Shown one piece after another: positions 1 through 7,745 of a stretch of 31,076 bases of DNA. The stretch is from UBA699 sp050261915 (GTDB lineage: Bacteria > Bacillota > Clostridia > Clostridiales > Clostridiaceae): contig JBLNDT010000074.1 of assembly GCA_050261915.1 (NCBI GenBank), forward strand, positions 1-31,076. Reading direction: 5' to 3'. A program made the translations under genes and the position numbers. The notes below the pieces were generated by a model that worked only from the letters and a program-made list of their open reading frames with translations, was not told where the DNA came from and searched no databases. Position 1 is the first letter of the stretch; the number at the start of each line of letters is the position of its first letter.

Positions 1-32
1 GTTTAGGCTTAAGGTTTAAATTAAAAAATCGT

Positions 33-107
<75 letters not shown>

Positions 108-129
108 TTTTTATTTTTTGAGTATATTA

Positions 130-158
130 AAAGGACTTCAAATGAAGTCCTTTATTTT
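130..158. terminator. bidirectional intrinsic terminator between tRNA-Asn and the MBL gene
   Basis: An 11-bp inverted repeat, AAAGGACTTCA (130-140) and TGAAGTCCTTT (143-153), is separated by AA. T-rich sequence follows on the plus strand and a shorter T run on the minus strand. It overlaps the stop codon of the converging metallo-beta-lactamase gene and would end both transcripts. Confidence 0.8.
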
Positions 159-997
159 TTTACTATATTTTTACCATCGCTTTCTATTAAAACAGTTCCA
201 TCTACATCTGTCCTATATATTTTTATATTTCGCTTCTTTAAAGTAGTTACGGTTTGCTTATGTGGATGACCGTAGTCATTGTTTTTACCGCAGCTTATAA
301 CAGCAACTTTAGGTGAAGCTTTATCAAGGAATGCAGCAGAGGAAGAAGTGGAGCTGCCATGATGTCCAACCTTCAATACATCGCAGGATAAGTCTAATCC
401 CTTATCTAACATTTCCTTTTCACTTAGTTTTTGCGCATCACCTGTGAATAGAAAGCTAGTATTTTTATATGTTAATTTAATTACTGCTGAATAATTGTTT
501 ACATCCTCATAATTTTCACTGTTTGGAGCAAGCATTAAGCAATTGGCATTACTTCCAAAGTTAATTACAACGCCTTCCTTAGCTGTATCAATTTTAAGAT
601 TTTTACTCTTAAGAGCATTTACCATGTCTTCAAAGGTTTTAGTATTTGCAACCTTTTTAGGAGCATAAAAAGCACCTATTTCAAAAGACTTTATTACCTC
701 TGCCATACCACCAATATGATCTTCGTGTGGGTGGGTAGCAATAACATAATCAAGTTTTCTTATATTTTGATTTTTTAAATATGCAAGCAGCTTACCCTGG
801 CTTTCATTTGTTCCTGCATCAATCAGCATATTTTTTCCGTTAAGCTGAATTAAAATACTGTCTCCCTGTCCTACATCTATATAATCGACCTTAAGGATAT
901 CAGGATTATCAGTAATTGTATTTGAAGCAGGAGGTGAGTTGCAGCCTGTAAGTAATAATACTAGCAACATTATAAGAGATAGTGTTTTTATCTTCAT
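152..997 (-). CDS. secreted ComEC/Rec2-like metallo-beta-lactamase-fold lipoprotein
   Basis: A predicted lipoprotein of 281 residues. The start is placed at the ATG at 997, because TGGAGG lies 7 bases upstream; a longer in-frame ORF to 1075 lacks this and would bury the signal peptide. The N-terminus has lysines, a hydrophobic run and a lipobox LLTGC, so the mature protein should be anchored outside the membrane. The metal-binding signature THPHEDHIGG is present, with a later GDA and GHHGS segment typical of the ComEC C-terminal MBL domain family (stand-alone, without the ComEC channel). Family members are thought to be phosphodiesterases or nucleases, but the substrate here is unknown. It is transcribed divergently from the acyltransferase gene and ends in a shared terminator with the tRNA. 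A role in DNA uptake is not shown, since no other competence gene is visible. Confidence 0.88.
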   Translation of the reverse strand: MKIKTLSLIMLLVLLLTGCNSPPASNTITDNPDILKVDYIDVGQGDSILIQLNGKNMLIDAGTNESQGKLLAYLKNQNIRKLDYVIATHPHEDHIGGMAEVIKSFEIGAFYAPKKVANTKTFEDMVNALKSKNLKIDTAKEGVVINFGSNANCLMLAPNSENYEDVNNYSAVIKLTYKNTSFLFTGDAQKLSEKEMLDKGLDLSCDVLKVGHHGSSTSSSAAFLDKASPKVAVISCGKNNDYGHPHKQTVTTLKKRNIKIYRTDVDGTVLIESDGKNIVKK

Positions 998-1078
998 ATA
1001 AAGCCTCCATATATTTTCAGTTAAATATAAGTTTATCATTTTTATGTTTAAAGTAAAGGTTAAAATAGGATTCAAGTA

Positions 1079-1087
1079 TGTTATAAT
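1079..1087 (+). promoter_or_regulatory. extended -10 promoter of the plsC-like gene
   Basis: TATAAT at 1082-1087 is preceded by TG one base upstream (1079-1080), an extended -10 element. The -35 region 17 bases upstream (GTTAAA) is poor, as is common for extended -10 promoters. The predicted transcript would start near 1094, about 23 bases before the ATG. Confidence 0.6.
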
Positions 1088-1116
1088 ATAAATGAATTTT
1101 TTTTAGGAGGACGAAA

Positions 1117-1824
1117 ATGAGGACAATATACTTTTATTTTAGTTTTGGATTGTATATGGTATATTCATTTTTTCTTAAGCTTAAGCTAGACCATATAATT
1201 AAAACAAAGTCTAAAGAAGCTGGAGAGGAATACTTGGATCAATGTCTTAAAAATTGGGCTGATTTTTGTTTAAAAAGAGCTGGAATAAAGATAACAACTT
1301 ATGGCAAAGAGAACCTTCCAGATGGAAATTGCCTTTTCGTATCAAATCATCAAGGTTATTTTGACATACCTGGTATTATTTCAGCAACAGGCAGAGCTAT
1401 GGGGTTTATAGCAAAGAAAGAAATGATAAATTATATTATAGTGAATTATTGGATGGAAAAAATCCATTGTGTATTTATGGATAGGGATAATGTACGAGAA
1501 TCAATGAAGGCCATAAACCAAGGGGCTGATTATTTAAAAGATGGGTATAACATTGCAATTTTCCCTGAAGGAACAAGGAGTAAAGGTGAAAATTTAGGAG
1601 AATTTAAAAAAGGAAGTATGAAGCTGGGTATTAAATCTGGGGTTCCTATAGTTCCCGTAGCCATAAATGGCACTTATAAGGCAAGGGAAGCAAACAACGG
1701 GGCCATAAAGCCGGCAGATGTTAAAATTACAATATGTAAGCCAATATATGTTTCTGAGCTTACAAAAGAGGAACAGTCAAACCTATCAGAAATAGTTAAG
1801 GGTATAATAGAGAAAAACATTTAA
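1117..1824 (+). CDS. plsC: 1-acyl-sn-glycerol-3-phosphate acyltransferase (PlsC family)
   Basis: A 235-residue membrane-associated acyltransferase expected to acylate lysophosphatidic acid to phosphatidic acid in phospholipid synthesis. The catalytic HX4D motif is NHQGYFD (His78, Asp83), and the substrate-binding motif FPEGTRS is at 149-155. An N-terminal hydrophobic segment (about 5-21) precedes the domain. Start choice is supported by AGGAGG 7 bases upstream of the ATG. The length fits the family. It is a single-gene unit with its own promoter and terminator, divergent from the MBL lipoprotein. Assignment to the PlsC/LPLAT family is secure; the exact acyl donor (acyl-ACP or acyl-CoA) and acceptor cannot be read from sequence. 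Confidence 0.9.
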   Translation: MRTIYFYFSFGLYMVYSFFLKLKLDHIIKTKSKEAGEEYLDQCLKNWADFCLKRAGIKITTYGKENLPDGNCLFVSNHQGYFDIPGIISATGRAMGFIAKKEMINYIIVNYWMEKIHCVFMDRDNVRESMKAINQGADYLKDGYNIAIFPEGTRSKGENLGEFKKGSMKLGIKSGVPIVPVAINGTYKAREANNGAIKPADVKITICKPIYVSELTKEEQSNLSEIVKGIIEKNI

Positions 1825-1827
1825 TTT

Positions 1828-1850
1828 GGGCATAATGCCCTCTTTTTTTT
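1828..1850 (+). terminator. intrinsic terminator after plsC-like gene
   Basis: A short GC-rich hairpin, GGGCA/TGCCC with a TAA loop (1828-1840), is followed by TC and a run of eight T residues (1843-1850). It begins just after the acyltransferase stop codon. Confidence 0.8.
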
Positions 1851-1862
1851 TACAATAAAATA

Positions 1863-1891
1863 TTGATAAATGATTTGAAATATGGTATAAA
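1863..1891 (+). promoter_or_regulatory. promoter of the Re-citrate synthase unit
   Basis: TTGATA (1863-1868) and TATAAA (1886-1891) are separated by exactly 17 bases, a good sigma-A-type match. Transcription would begin near 1898, leaving a leader of about 337 nucleotides before the citrate synthase ATG at 2235. No other equally good promoter was found closer to the gene. Confidence 0.65.
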
Positions 1892-1898
1892 ATTAATA

Positions 1899-1945
1899 GT
1901 GCCAATTTTATTAAAAAAGGTCCTATTTTTTAATAAAAATTGCAC
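1899..1945 (+). repeat. 20-bp inverted repeat / hairpin at predicted transcript 5' end
   Basis: The left arm GTGCCAATTTTATTAAAAAA (1899-1918) and the right arm (1926-1945) are nearly perfect reverse complements around the 7-base loop GGTCCTA. The right arm reads as GTGCAATTTTTATTAAAAAA on the other strand. The left arm starts at the predicted +1 of the promoter at 1863-1891. It may be a 5' stabilising RNA hairpin or an operator dyad. The right arm is not followed by a T run, so a terminator is unlikely. Confidence 0.75.
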
Positions 1946-2234
1946 ATATGAACAAAATATGAAAGCAAATTACAAAATGTTAAAATTGATATTTGCCTTA
2001 AGCAATATATGATTGTATCATTTTAAGTATAAATATGCTTAGTAAACAGTAAATTTATTAATAATTAGTGATATTTTTAATAAATATACAAAAAATTCAG
2101 ATTATACATATGAATCATAACATGCAAAACAGACCAAAAAGAAGGAAATAGTGCATAATTTTATTCACGAAGCTTCAAAAATCTTTTCGGAATAAAAAGC
2201 CAATATTTATTCTCAAATATAGGAGGACAAAAAA
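1946..2234 (+). other. long untranslated leader of the Re-citrate synthase gene
   Basis: About 290 very AT-rich bases lie between the hairpin and the citrate synthase start. I see no T-box motif, no recognisable riboswitch class and no ORF with a convincing ribosome binding site. Two short ORFs without Shine-Dalgarno sequences (starting near 1960 and 2111) were discounted. The only clear signal is AGGAGG just before the ATG at 2235. Confidence 0.5.
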
Positions 2235-3605
2235 ATGACTAGTTTAAAACAACCGGATTATTTACATGGTTTACAAGATGTAGATACACCAAATCTTTAT
2301 AAAGATATTTTCCCATATTCTGAAATCCCGAAAGTAACCTTTGATAATGTTCAGCTGCCAATGGATATGCCTGAAAACATTTGGATTACTGATACTACTT
2401 TCAGAGATGGGCAGCAGTCCATGCCACCCTATACTGCTGAACAAATAATTAAATTGTTCGATTATCTTCATGAGTTGGATAACAACTCAGGCATAATTAA
2501 GCAGACTGAATTTTTCCTTTATACTGAAAAGGATAGACATGCTGCTGAAGTATGCATGGATAGAGGATATAAATTCCCGGAAGTTACTTCTTGGATAAGA
2601 GCAAATAGAGAAGACTTTAAACTTGTTAAACAGATGGGCATACACGAAACAGGAATGTTAATGTCATGTTCAGATTACCATATATTTAAAAAGTTGAACA
2701 AAACCAGAAAACAAGCTTTAGATATGTATCTTGGACTTATTGAAGATGCTATTTCAAGTGGTATAAAGCCTAGGGTTCACTTAGAAGATATAACCAGAGC
2801 AGATTTTTATGGATTTGTTGTTCCATTTGTAGCAAAACTTATGGAAATATCCAGAGAAGCTAATGTGCCAATTAAAATAAGAGCTTGCGATACATTGGGT
2901 CTTGGAGTACCATACTCAGGTGCTTCACTTCCTAGAAGCGTTCAGGGAATTATGCATGGACTTAGAAAGGTTTGTGGAGTGCTTCCTGAAAATATTGAAT
3001 GGCATGGACACAACGACTTCAATGCAGTGGTTACAAATTCAACTACAGCATGGATGTATGGATGTTCTTCAGTAAATACTTCACTCCTTGGCATTGGAGA
3101 GAGAACAGGAAACTGTCCTCTTGAATCAATGATAATGGAATATGCACAGTTCAGAGGAACTATAAAAAACATGCAGCTTGAAGTGATTACTGAAATTGCC
3201 GAATACTTTAAAAAGGAAATGAAATATGAAATTCCACCAAGAACTCCATTTGTAGGAAACCAGTTCAATGTTACAAGAGCAGGAATTCATGCTGATGGAA
3301 TATTAAAGGATGAGGAAATATATAACATTTTTGATACAGATAAAATATTGCATAGACCAGTAGTTGTTGCAGTAAATGAATATTCTGGTCTTGCGGGAAT
3401 TGCTGTATGGATTAACACATATTACAGACTTAAGGATGGAGACAAAATTGACAAAAAGGATAATAGAGTTGCATTGATAAAAGAATGGGTAGACGAACAA
3501 TATGTTAAAGGAAGGACTACCATTATCGGCAATAATGAGTTAGAATTATTAGTAGAAAAGCATATGCCTGAGCTAGTACAAAAAAAAGAGGGCAGAGCCA
3601 GCTAA
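2235..3605 (+). CDS. Re-type citrate synthase
   Basis: A 456-residue enzyme of the HMGL-like / 2-isopropylmalate synthase / homocitrate synthase superfamily. It shows the N-terminal signature DTTFRDGQQS (53-62), the metal-binding HGHND (257-261) and NTSLLGIGERTGN (281-293). Length, sequence character and position directly before aconitase and isocitrate dehydrogenase match the Re-citrate synthase known from Clostridium kluyveri. That enzyme condenses acetyl-CoA and oxaloacetate with opposite stereospecificity to the usual Si enzyme. AGGAGG lies 8 bases before the ATG. The enzyme is cytoplasmic and depends on a divalent metal in characterised members, which are oxygen-sensitive. Homocitrate synthase is the main alternative, but the downstream neighbours favour citrate. 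Confidence 0.88.
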   Translation: MTSLKQPDYLHGLQDVDTPNLYKDIFPYSEIPKVTFDNVQLPMDMPENIWITDTTFRDGQQSMPPYTAEQIIKLFDYLHELDNNSGIIKQTEFFLYTEKDRHAAEVCMDRGYKFPEVTSWIRANREDFKLVKQMGIHETGMLMSCSDYHIFKKLNKTRKQALDMYLGLIEDAISSGIKPRVHLEDITRADFYGFVVPFVAKLMEISREANVPIKIRACDTLGLGVPYSGASLPRSVQGIMHGLRKVCGVLPENIEWHGHNDFNAVVTNSTTAWMYGCSSVNTSLLGIGERTGNCPLESMIMEYAQFRGTIKNMQLEVITEIAEYFKKEMKYEIPPRTPFVGNQFNVTRAGIHADGILKDEEIYNIFDTDKILHRPVVVAVNEYSGLAGIAVWINTYYRLKDGDKIDKKDNRVALIKEWVDEQYVKGRTTIIGNNELELLVEKHMPELVQKKEGRAS

Positions 3606-3622
3606 AACTGGAGTTTCAATTT

Positions 3623-3653
3623 AATTTAGGTATTGCAAAGCAATACCTAAATT
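3623..3653 (+). repeat. intercistronic hairpin between citrate synthase and aconitase
   Basis: A perfect 14-bp stem AATTTAGGTATTGC/GCAATACCTAAATT with an AAA loop. No T run follows, so complete termination is not expected. It may act as a 3' stabiliser or processing site that sets different levels of the two messages. Confidence 0.7.
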
Positions 3654-3690
3654 CATGTAATAAGCAGCTAATTAGAATGGAGGAGTGTAA

Positions 3691-5616
3691 ATGGGACTTA
3701 ATGTATCCAGAAAAATAATCAGTAAACACTTGGTAAAAGGTGAAATGAAAGCAGGGGAAGAGATAGCAATAAGAATAGACCAGACTCTTACCCAGGATTC
3801 TACAGGAACCATGGCTTATTTACAATTCGAGGCTATGGGGATTGACAAGGTTAAAACAAAAAGATCTGTTGCATATATAGATCATAACATGCTGCAGTCA
3901 GGACCAGAAAATGCAGATGACCATGCATATATTCAAACAGTAGCGAAGAAACACGGAATATACTTTTCAAAACCTGGTAATGGAATATGCCATCAGATTA
4001 ATTTGGAAAGGTTCGGGGTTCCAGGAGACACATTATTAGGTTCTGACAGTCATACTCCTACAGGAGGCGGAATAGGCATGATTGCCATTGGTGCCGGTGG
4101 ACTTGATGTAGCAGTAGCAATGGGGGGCGGAGAATATTACATAACAATGCCTAAGATTGTGAAGGTTAATCTTACTGGAAAACTTAATCCTTGGGTATCT
4201 GCAAAGGATATAATACTTGAGCTTTTAAGAAGACTTACTGTTAAAGGCGGGGTATCAAAGATATTTGAATATGCAGGACCAGGAGTTGAAACTTTAACTG
4301 TACCTCAAAGAGCTACTATAACAAATATGGGAGCTGAACTTGGAGCTACAACATCAGTATTCCCTAGTGACAAGGTTACTTTAGAATTTTTAAAGGCACA
4401 AAACAGGGAAAAGGATTTTGTTGAACTGCTACCAGATGCTGATGCAGAATATGATGAAGTTGTTGAAATAAACCTTTCAGAATTAGAACCTCTTGCAGCA
4501 TGTCCACACAGTCCGGACAATGTTGTGAAAGTAAAGGAACTTAAGGGAATAAAGGTTGATCAAGTTGGCATTGGAAGCTGCACAAATTCTTCTTATGCGG
4601 ATATGATGAAAACAGCAAAAATACTACAAGGAAAAACAGTAAATGAAAATGTATCTCTAGTTATTGCACCTGGATCAAGACAGGTTTTAAATATGCTTGC
4701 AAAGAATGGAGGACTATCAAGTATAGTAGCCTCAGGTGCAAGAGTTCTTGAATGTGCATGTGGGCCATGTATAGGTATGGGACAGTCACCTTCCACAGAT
4801 GCAGTGTCACTTAGAACCTTTAATAGAAACTTCGAAGGAAGATCTGGAACAGTATCTGCTCAGGTTTATATTGTAAGCCCAGAAGTTGCAGCAGCTTCAG
4901 CATTAACTGGGTATATAACAGATCCAAGAGAACTTGGAAGTGATTTTGAAATCGAAATGCCAAAAGAATTCATTATAAATGATAATTTAATTATAGCTCC
5001 AGCAGAAAATGGTGAAGCTGTAGAAGTAAAAAGAGGACCTAACATAAAACCTTTTCCAAGTGCAAAGGCTCTTGAAGAAACAGTATCAGGAAAGGTACTA
5101 ACAAAGGTTTCAGACAATATAACTACAGATCACATTATGCCTTCAAATGCTAAGCTTCTTCCATATAGATCAAATATTCCTTATCTTTCAGAATATTGCT
5201 TGACACCTAGTGATAAGGACTTCCCTAAAAAGGCTAAGGAAAACAATGGCGGGTTTATAGTCGGCGGTTCTAACTATGGCCAGGGGTCAAGCAGGGAACA
5301 TGCTGCACTTGCTCCATTATATCTTGGAGTTAAGGCTGTATTTGCGAAATCCTTTGCTAGAATCCATATGGCAAACCTAATTAATAACGGAATAATGCCT
5401 TTGGTTTTTGAAAACGAAAAGGATTATGATGATATTGATGTTATGGATGATCTTATTATTGAAAATGCATTAGCACAAGTTGAAAGTGGAGTGGTTGTGG
5501 TTAAGAACCTTTCAAAGAACCATGAGTATACAATGAAATTGAATATTACAGAGAGACAGAAGAAGATGATTAAGTCCGGTGGACTTCTAAATATGGTTAA
5601 GGTCGGAGAAAATTAG
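3691..5616 (+). CDS. aconitate hydratase
   Basis: A 641-residue [4Fe-4S] dehydratase that interconverts citrate and isocitrate through cis-aconitate. The three cluster cysteines are visible in GSCTNSS (Cys297) and CGPC (Cys357, Cys360). GSDSHTPTGGG (117-127) is in the catalytic core. The C-terminal swivel domain carries GSNYGQGSSREHAALAP (526-542). The protein is shorter than the roughly 900-residue AcnA/AcnB forms and matches the compact clostridial aconitase type that resembles fused LeuC and LeuD subunits. Homoaconitase is a possible alternative, but the neighbours (Re-citrate synthase 85 bases upstream, isocitrate dehydrogenase downstream) support aconitase. A GGAGGAG site precedes the ATG. 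It is cytoplasmic. Confidence 0.92.
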   Translation: MGLNVSRKIISKHLVKGEMKAGEEIAIRIDQTLTQDSTGTMAYLQFEAMGIDKVKTKRSVAYIDHNMLQSGPENADDHAYIQTVAKKHGIYFSKPGNGICHQINLERFGVPGDTLLGSDSHTPTGGGIGMIAIGAGGLDVAVAMGGGEYYITMPKIVKVNLTGKLNPWVSAKDIILELLRRLTVKGGVSKIFEYAGPGVETLTVPQRATITNMGAELGATTSVFPSDKVTLEFLKAQNREKDFVELLPDADAEYDEVVEINLSELEPLAACPHSPDNVVKVKELKGIKVDQVGIGSCTNSSYADMMKTAKILQGKTVNENVSLVIAPGSRQVLNMLAKNGGLSSIVASGARVLECACGPCIGMGQSPSTDAVSLRTFNRNFEGRSGTVSAQVYIVSPEVAAASALTGYITDPRELGSDFEIEMPKEFIINDNLIIAPAENGEAVEVKRGPNIKPFPSAKALEETVSGKVLTKVSDNITTDHIMPSNAKLLPYRSNIPYLSEYCLTPSDKDFPKKAKENNGGFIVGGSNYGQGSSREHAALAPLYLGVKAVFAKSFARIHMANLINNGIMPLVFENEKDYDDIDVMDDLIIENALAQVESGVVVVKNLSKNHEYTMKLNITERQKKMIKSGGLLNMVKVGEN

Positions 5617-5631
5617 GCTCTCCGGCCTTTT
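5601..5631 (+). terminator. possible weak terminator at the aconitase stop
   Basis: GGTCGGAGA (5601-5609) pairs with TCTCCGGCC (5619-5627) over nine pairs, one a G-U, around the stop codon. It is followed by only four T residues. A consensus TTGACA at 5644-5649 follows but lacks a well-spaced -10 (AAATAT at 17 bases; TATAAT at 22), so a separate promoter for isocitrate dehydrogenase is uncertain. Confidence 0.5.
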
Positions 5632-5702
5632 CTCCTAAAGATGTTGACAAATAGTATAAATAAGGTAAATATATAATAGAGTATATTTTTGGAGGCGATA
5701 TT

Positions 5703-6704
5703 ATGATACACAAGATAACTTTGGTAACTGGAGACGGAATAGGTCCTGAAGTAACCTCTGCAGCAAGGAAAATAATTGATGCAAGCGGAGTTAATATTGA
5801 CTGGGAAGTTGTAGAAGCTGGAGCAGGTGTTATTGAACAGTATGGAACACCACTTCCTGAGCATGTTATAGAAACAATAAAGAAAAATAAAATAGCATTA
5901 AAGGGACCAGTAACAACACCAGTTGGAAAGGGTTTTAAAAGCGTTAATGTTACATTAAGACAGACATTAAAACTATATGCAAATGTAAGACCAATAAAGA
6001 CCTATGAAGGAATTGAATCTAGATTCAAAGATGTAGACTTGGTAGTAGTTAGAGAAAATACAGAAGACTTATATGCTGGAATTGAACATATGATAAACGA
6101 CGAGATAGCAGAGAGCATTAAGATTATATCAAAAAAAGCAAGCGACAATATAATCAAATATGCATTTGATTATGCAGTTAAAAATAAAAGAAAAAAGGTA
6201 ACTGCTGTACATAAGGCAAACATCATGAAAATGTCAGACGGATTGTTCTTAAAGTGTGCCAAAGAGATGTCAGAAAACTACAAAGAAGTACAGTTTGAAG
6301 ATGTTATAGTTGATGCGATGGCTATGAAGCTCGTAATGAATCCTGAAAAATATGATGTTATGGTTATGCCTAATCTCTATGGAGATATAATATCAGACCT
6401 TGCTTCTGGATTGGTTGGAGGACTTGGTTTGGTTCCTGGTGCTAATATTGGACTTGATGGTGCGATTTTTGAACCTGCTCATGGATCAGCTCCGGACATT
6501 GCAGGGAAAAACATATCAAATCCTTGTGCTACAGTGCTTTCAGGAGTACTTATGCTTAGACACATAGGTGAATTCGAGGCAGCAGACAAAATAGAAAATG
6601 CTATAATAAAGGTGTTAAAGGTAAAGAAATGTGTAACACCTGACCTTGGGGGAACAGCAACAACTACAGAATTTACTGATGCAATTATAAAAGCTATGAA
6701 CTAA
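5703..6704 (+). CDS. isocitrate dehydrogenase, NAD-type
   Basis: A 333-residue member of the isocitrate/isopropylmalate dehydrogenase family that oxidatively decarboxylates isocitrate to 2-oxoglutarate. Substrate-binding elements are NVTLRQTLKLYANVRP (82-97) and VRENTEDLYAGIEH (116-129). The family signature NLYGDIISDLASGL lies near 224-237, and HGSAPDIAGK forms part of the cofactor site. The short length and the HGSAPDIAG region fit the NAD-dependent type rather than the roughly 400-residue NADP enzyme. This is inferred, not proven. GGAGGCGATATT precedes the ATG. With the two upstream genes it completes a route to 2-oxoglutarate for glutamate synthesis, the usual role of the oxidative TCA branch in fermentative clostridia. 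A 3-isopropylmalate dehydrogenase is less likely given the neighbours. Confidence 0.88.
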   Translation: MIHKITLVTGDGIGPEVTSAARKIIDASGVNIDWEVVEAGAGVIEQYGTPLPEHVIETIKKNKIALKGPVTTPVGKGFKSVNVTLRQTLKLYANVRPIKTYEGIESRFKDVDLVVVRENTEDLYAGIEHMINDEIAESIKIISKKASDNIIKYAFDYAVKNKRKKVTAVHKANIMKMSDGLFLKCAKEMSENYKEVQFEDVIVDAMAMKLVMNPEKYDVMVMPNLYGDIISDLASGLVGGLGLVPGANIGLDGAIFEPAHGSAPDIAGKNISNPCATVLSGVLMLRHIGEFEAADKIENAIIKVLKVKKCVTPDLGGTATTTEFTDAIIKAMN

Positions 6705-6718
6705 AAAAATTAATAATA

Positions 6719-6756
6719 TGCAGAACTCGCAGCCTAGCAGTTCTGCATAATTATTT
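6719..6756 (+). terminator. terminator hairpin after isocitrate dehydrogenase
   Basis: TATGCAGAACT and AGTTCTGCATA form an 11-bp stem around CGCAGCCTAGC. It is followed by AT-rich sequence with TTATTTTG rather than a pure T run. It sits just after the stop at 6704 and before a strong new promoter at 6776. Confidence 0.65.
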
Positions 6757-6775
6757 TGTAAATTACTAAAATATG

Positions 6776-6804
6776 TTGAATATTTATAATACATATTGTA
6801 TAAT
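6776..6804 (+). promoter_or_regulatory. promoter of the ABC transporter-argGH unit, with possible ARG boxes
   Basis: TTGAAT (6776-6781) and TATAAT (6799-6804) are exactly 17 bases apart. Two sequences resembling the ArgR consensus TGAAT-W4-ATTCA overlap it: one starts at 6777 (TGAATATTTATAAT) and one at 6797 (TGTATAATTATTAT). Each matches about 11 of 14 positions, and they lie 20 bases apart, close to the usual tandem ARG-box spacing. The promoter is clear; the ArgR sites are tentative because the sequence is so AT-rich. Confidence 0.65.
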
Positions 6805-6863
6805 TATTATGTATTAAAGATTAGGTTTGTTTAAAAATGTATATTAAAAAGGGGAGAAAATGT

Positions 6864-7667
6864 ATGAAAAATTTAAAAAAACTTTCCACACTGCTTATAA
6901 CAGTAATATTTGCAGCAGCACTTTTTGCCGGATGTTCAAGTAAGCAGCCAGAAACAACCACTGCGCTTGATACTATTAAAAAGGCAGGAACAATCAAATT
7001 TGGTCTTGATGATTCCTACCCACCATTTGAAAGCAGAAACAGCAATAATGAACTTGTAGGGTTTGATATAGACCTTGGCAATGCTATTGCAGCTAAAATG
7101 GGGGTTAAAGCAGAATTTGTTACTACAGATTTCAATGGAATAATCCTTGCACTTAACTCAAATAAATTTGATGCTATATTGTCAGCATTAAGTGTTACAG
7201 ATGAAAGAAAGAAGGAAATTGCCTTTGCTGGACCATACCTTAACAGCGGACAGGTAATAGTAATAAAGGGAGATAACACTACTATAAAAAGCTCTGCAGA
7301 TTTAAAGGGGAAAATTGTTGCAGCACAGCTAGGATCTACTGGCGAAGAAGCTGCTAAGAAAATAGAAGGAACTAAGGAAGTTAAGACTTACGACAAAGTT
7401 CCAGAGGAATTACAGGACCTTGTTATAGGAAGAGTTGATGCAGTAATTGTTGATAAACCTGTTGGAGGATATTATACATCTTCAAAGAAGGATCAGTATA
7501 AGATTCTTGATCCTCAATTAACAGAAGAACCAATAGGAATAGGCGTTAGACAGAAGGATGCAGATGTTCAGAAACAGATTCAATCTACACTTGATGAATT
7601 ACAAAAAGATGGAACATTATCTAAGCTTTCAATAAAATGGTTTGGATACGATGCTTATACAAAATAG
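6864..7667 (+). CDS. amino-acid ABC transporter substrate-binding lipoprotein
   Basis: A 267-residue polar-amino-acid binding protein of the PBP2/SBP_bac_3 family. The start is set at 6864, because GGGGAG lies 7 bases upstream and gives a proper signal peptide. An in-frame ATG at 6837 would add nine residues ahead of it. A lipobox LFAGC places the lipidated cysteine at residue 24. The mature domain opens with IKFGLDDSYPPFES, the typical ligand-binding start of the family, and ends in SIKWFG. It is anchored on the outer face of the membrane and delivers substrate to the permease and ATPase encoded next. Direct linkage to argG and argH suggests citrulline, arginine or ornithine as ligand, but this is inference from context only. 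Confidence 0.9.
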   Translation: MKNLKKLSTLLITVIFAAALFAGCSSKQPETTTALDTIKKAGTIKFGLDDSYPPFESRNSNNELVGFDIDLGNAIAAKMGVKAEFVTTDFNGIILALNSNKFDAILSALSVTDERKKEIAFAGPYLNSGQVIVIKGDNTTIKSSADLKGKIVAAQLGSTGEEAAKKIEGTKEVKTYDKVPEELQDLVIGRVDAVIVDKPVGGYYTSSKKDQYKILDPQLTEEPIGIGVRQKDADVQKQIQSTLDELQKDGTLSKLSIKWFGYDAYTK

Positions 7668-7677
7668 TAAACTACAG

Positions 7678-7708
7678 GTTAGGATTTAGTTGCCCGCTAA
7701 ATCCTAAC
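7678..7708 (+). repeat. intercistronic hairpin between binding protein and permease
   Basis: A perfect 12-bp stem GTTAGGATTTAG/CTAAATCCTAAC around the loop TTGCCCG, with no following T run. Such hairpins commonly stabilise the upstream message so that binding protein is made in excess over membrane components. Here that is an inference. Confidence 0.65.
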
Positions 7709-7745
7709 TTGATGTAATTTAAAAATATGAATTGGAGTGAAGACC

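Noticed and set aside
2085..2105. CodY-like box around AAAAATTCAGATTAT
   Set aside because: It matches the CodY consensus at only about two thirds of positions in very AT-rich DNA, which is too weak to report as a site.
1946..2234. Possible riboswitch, T-box or leader peptide in the long citrate synthase leader
   Set aside because: No T-box or known aptamer hallmark is visible. The short ORFs starting near 1960 and 2111 have no ribosome binding site.
5644..5677. Strong separate promoter for isocitrate dehydrogenase
   Set aside because: TTGACA is perfect, but the nearest TATAAT is 22 bases away and the 17-base position holds only AAATAT, so it is not called as a promoter.
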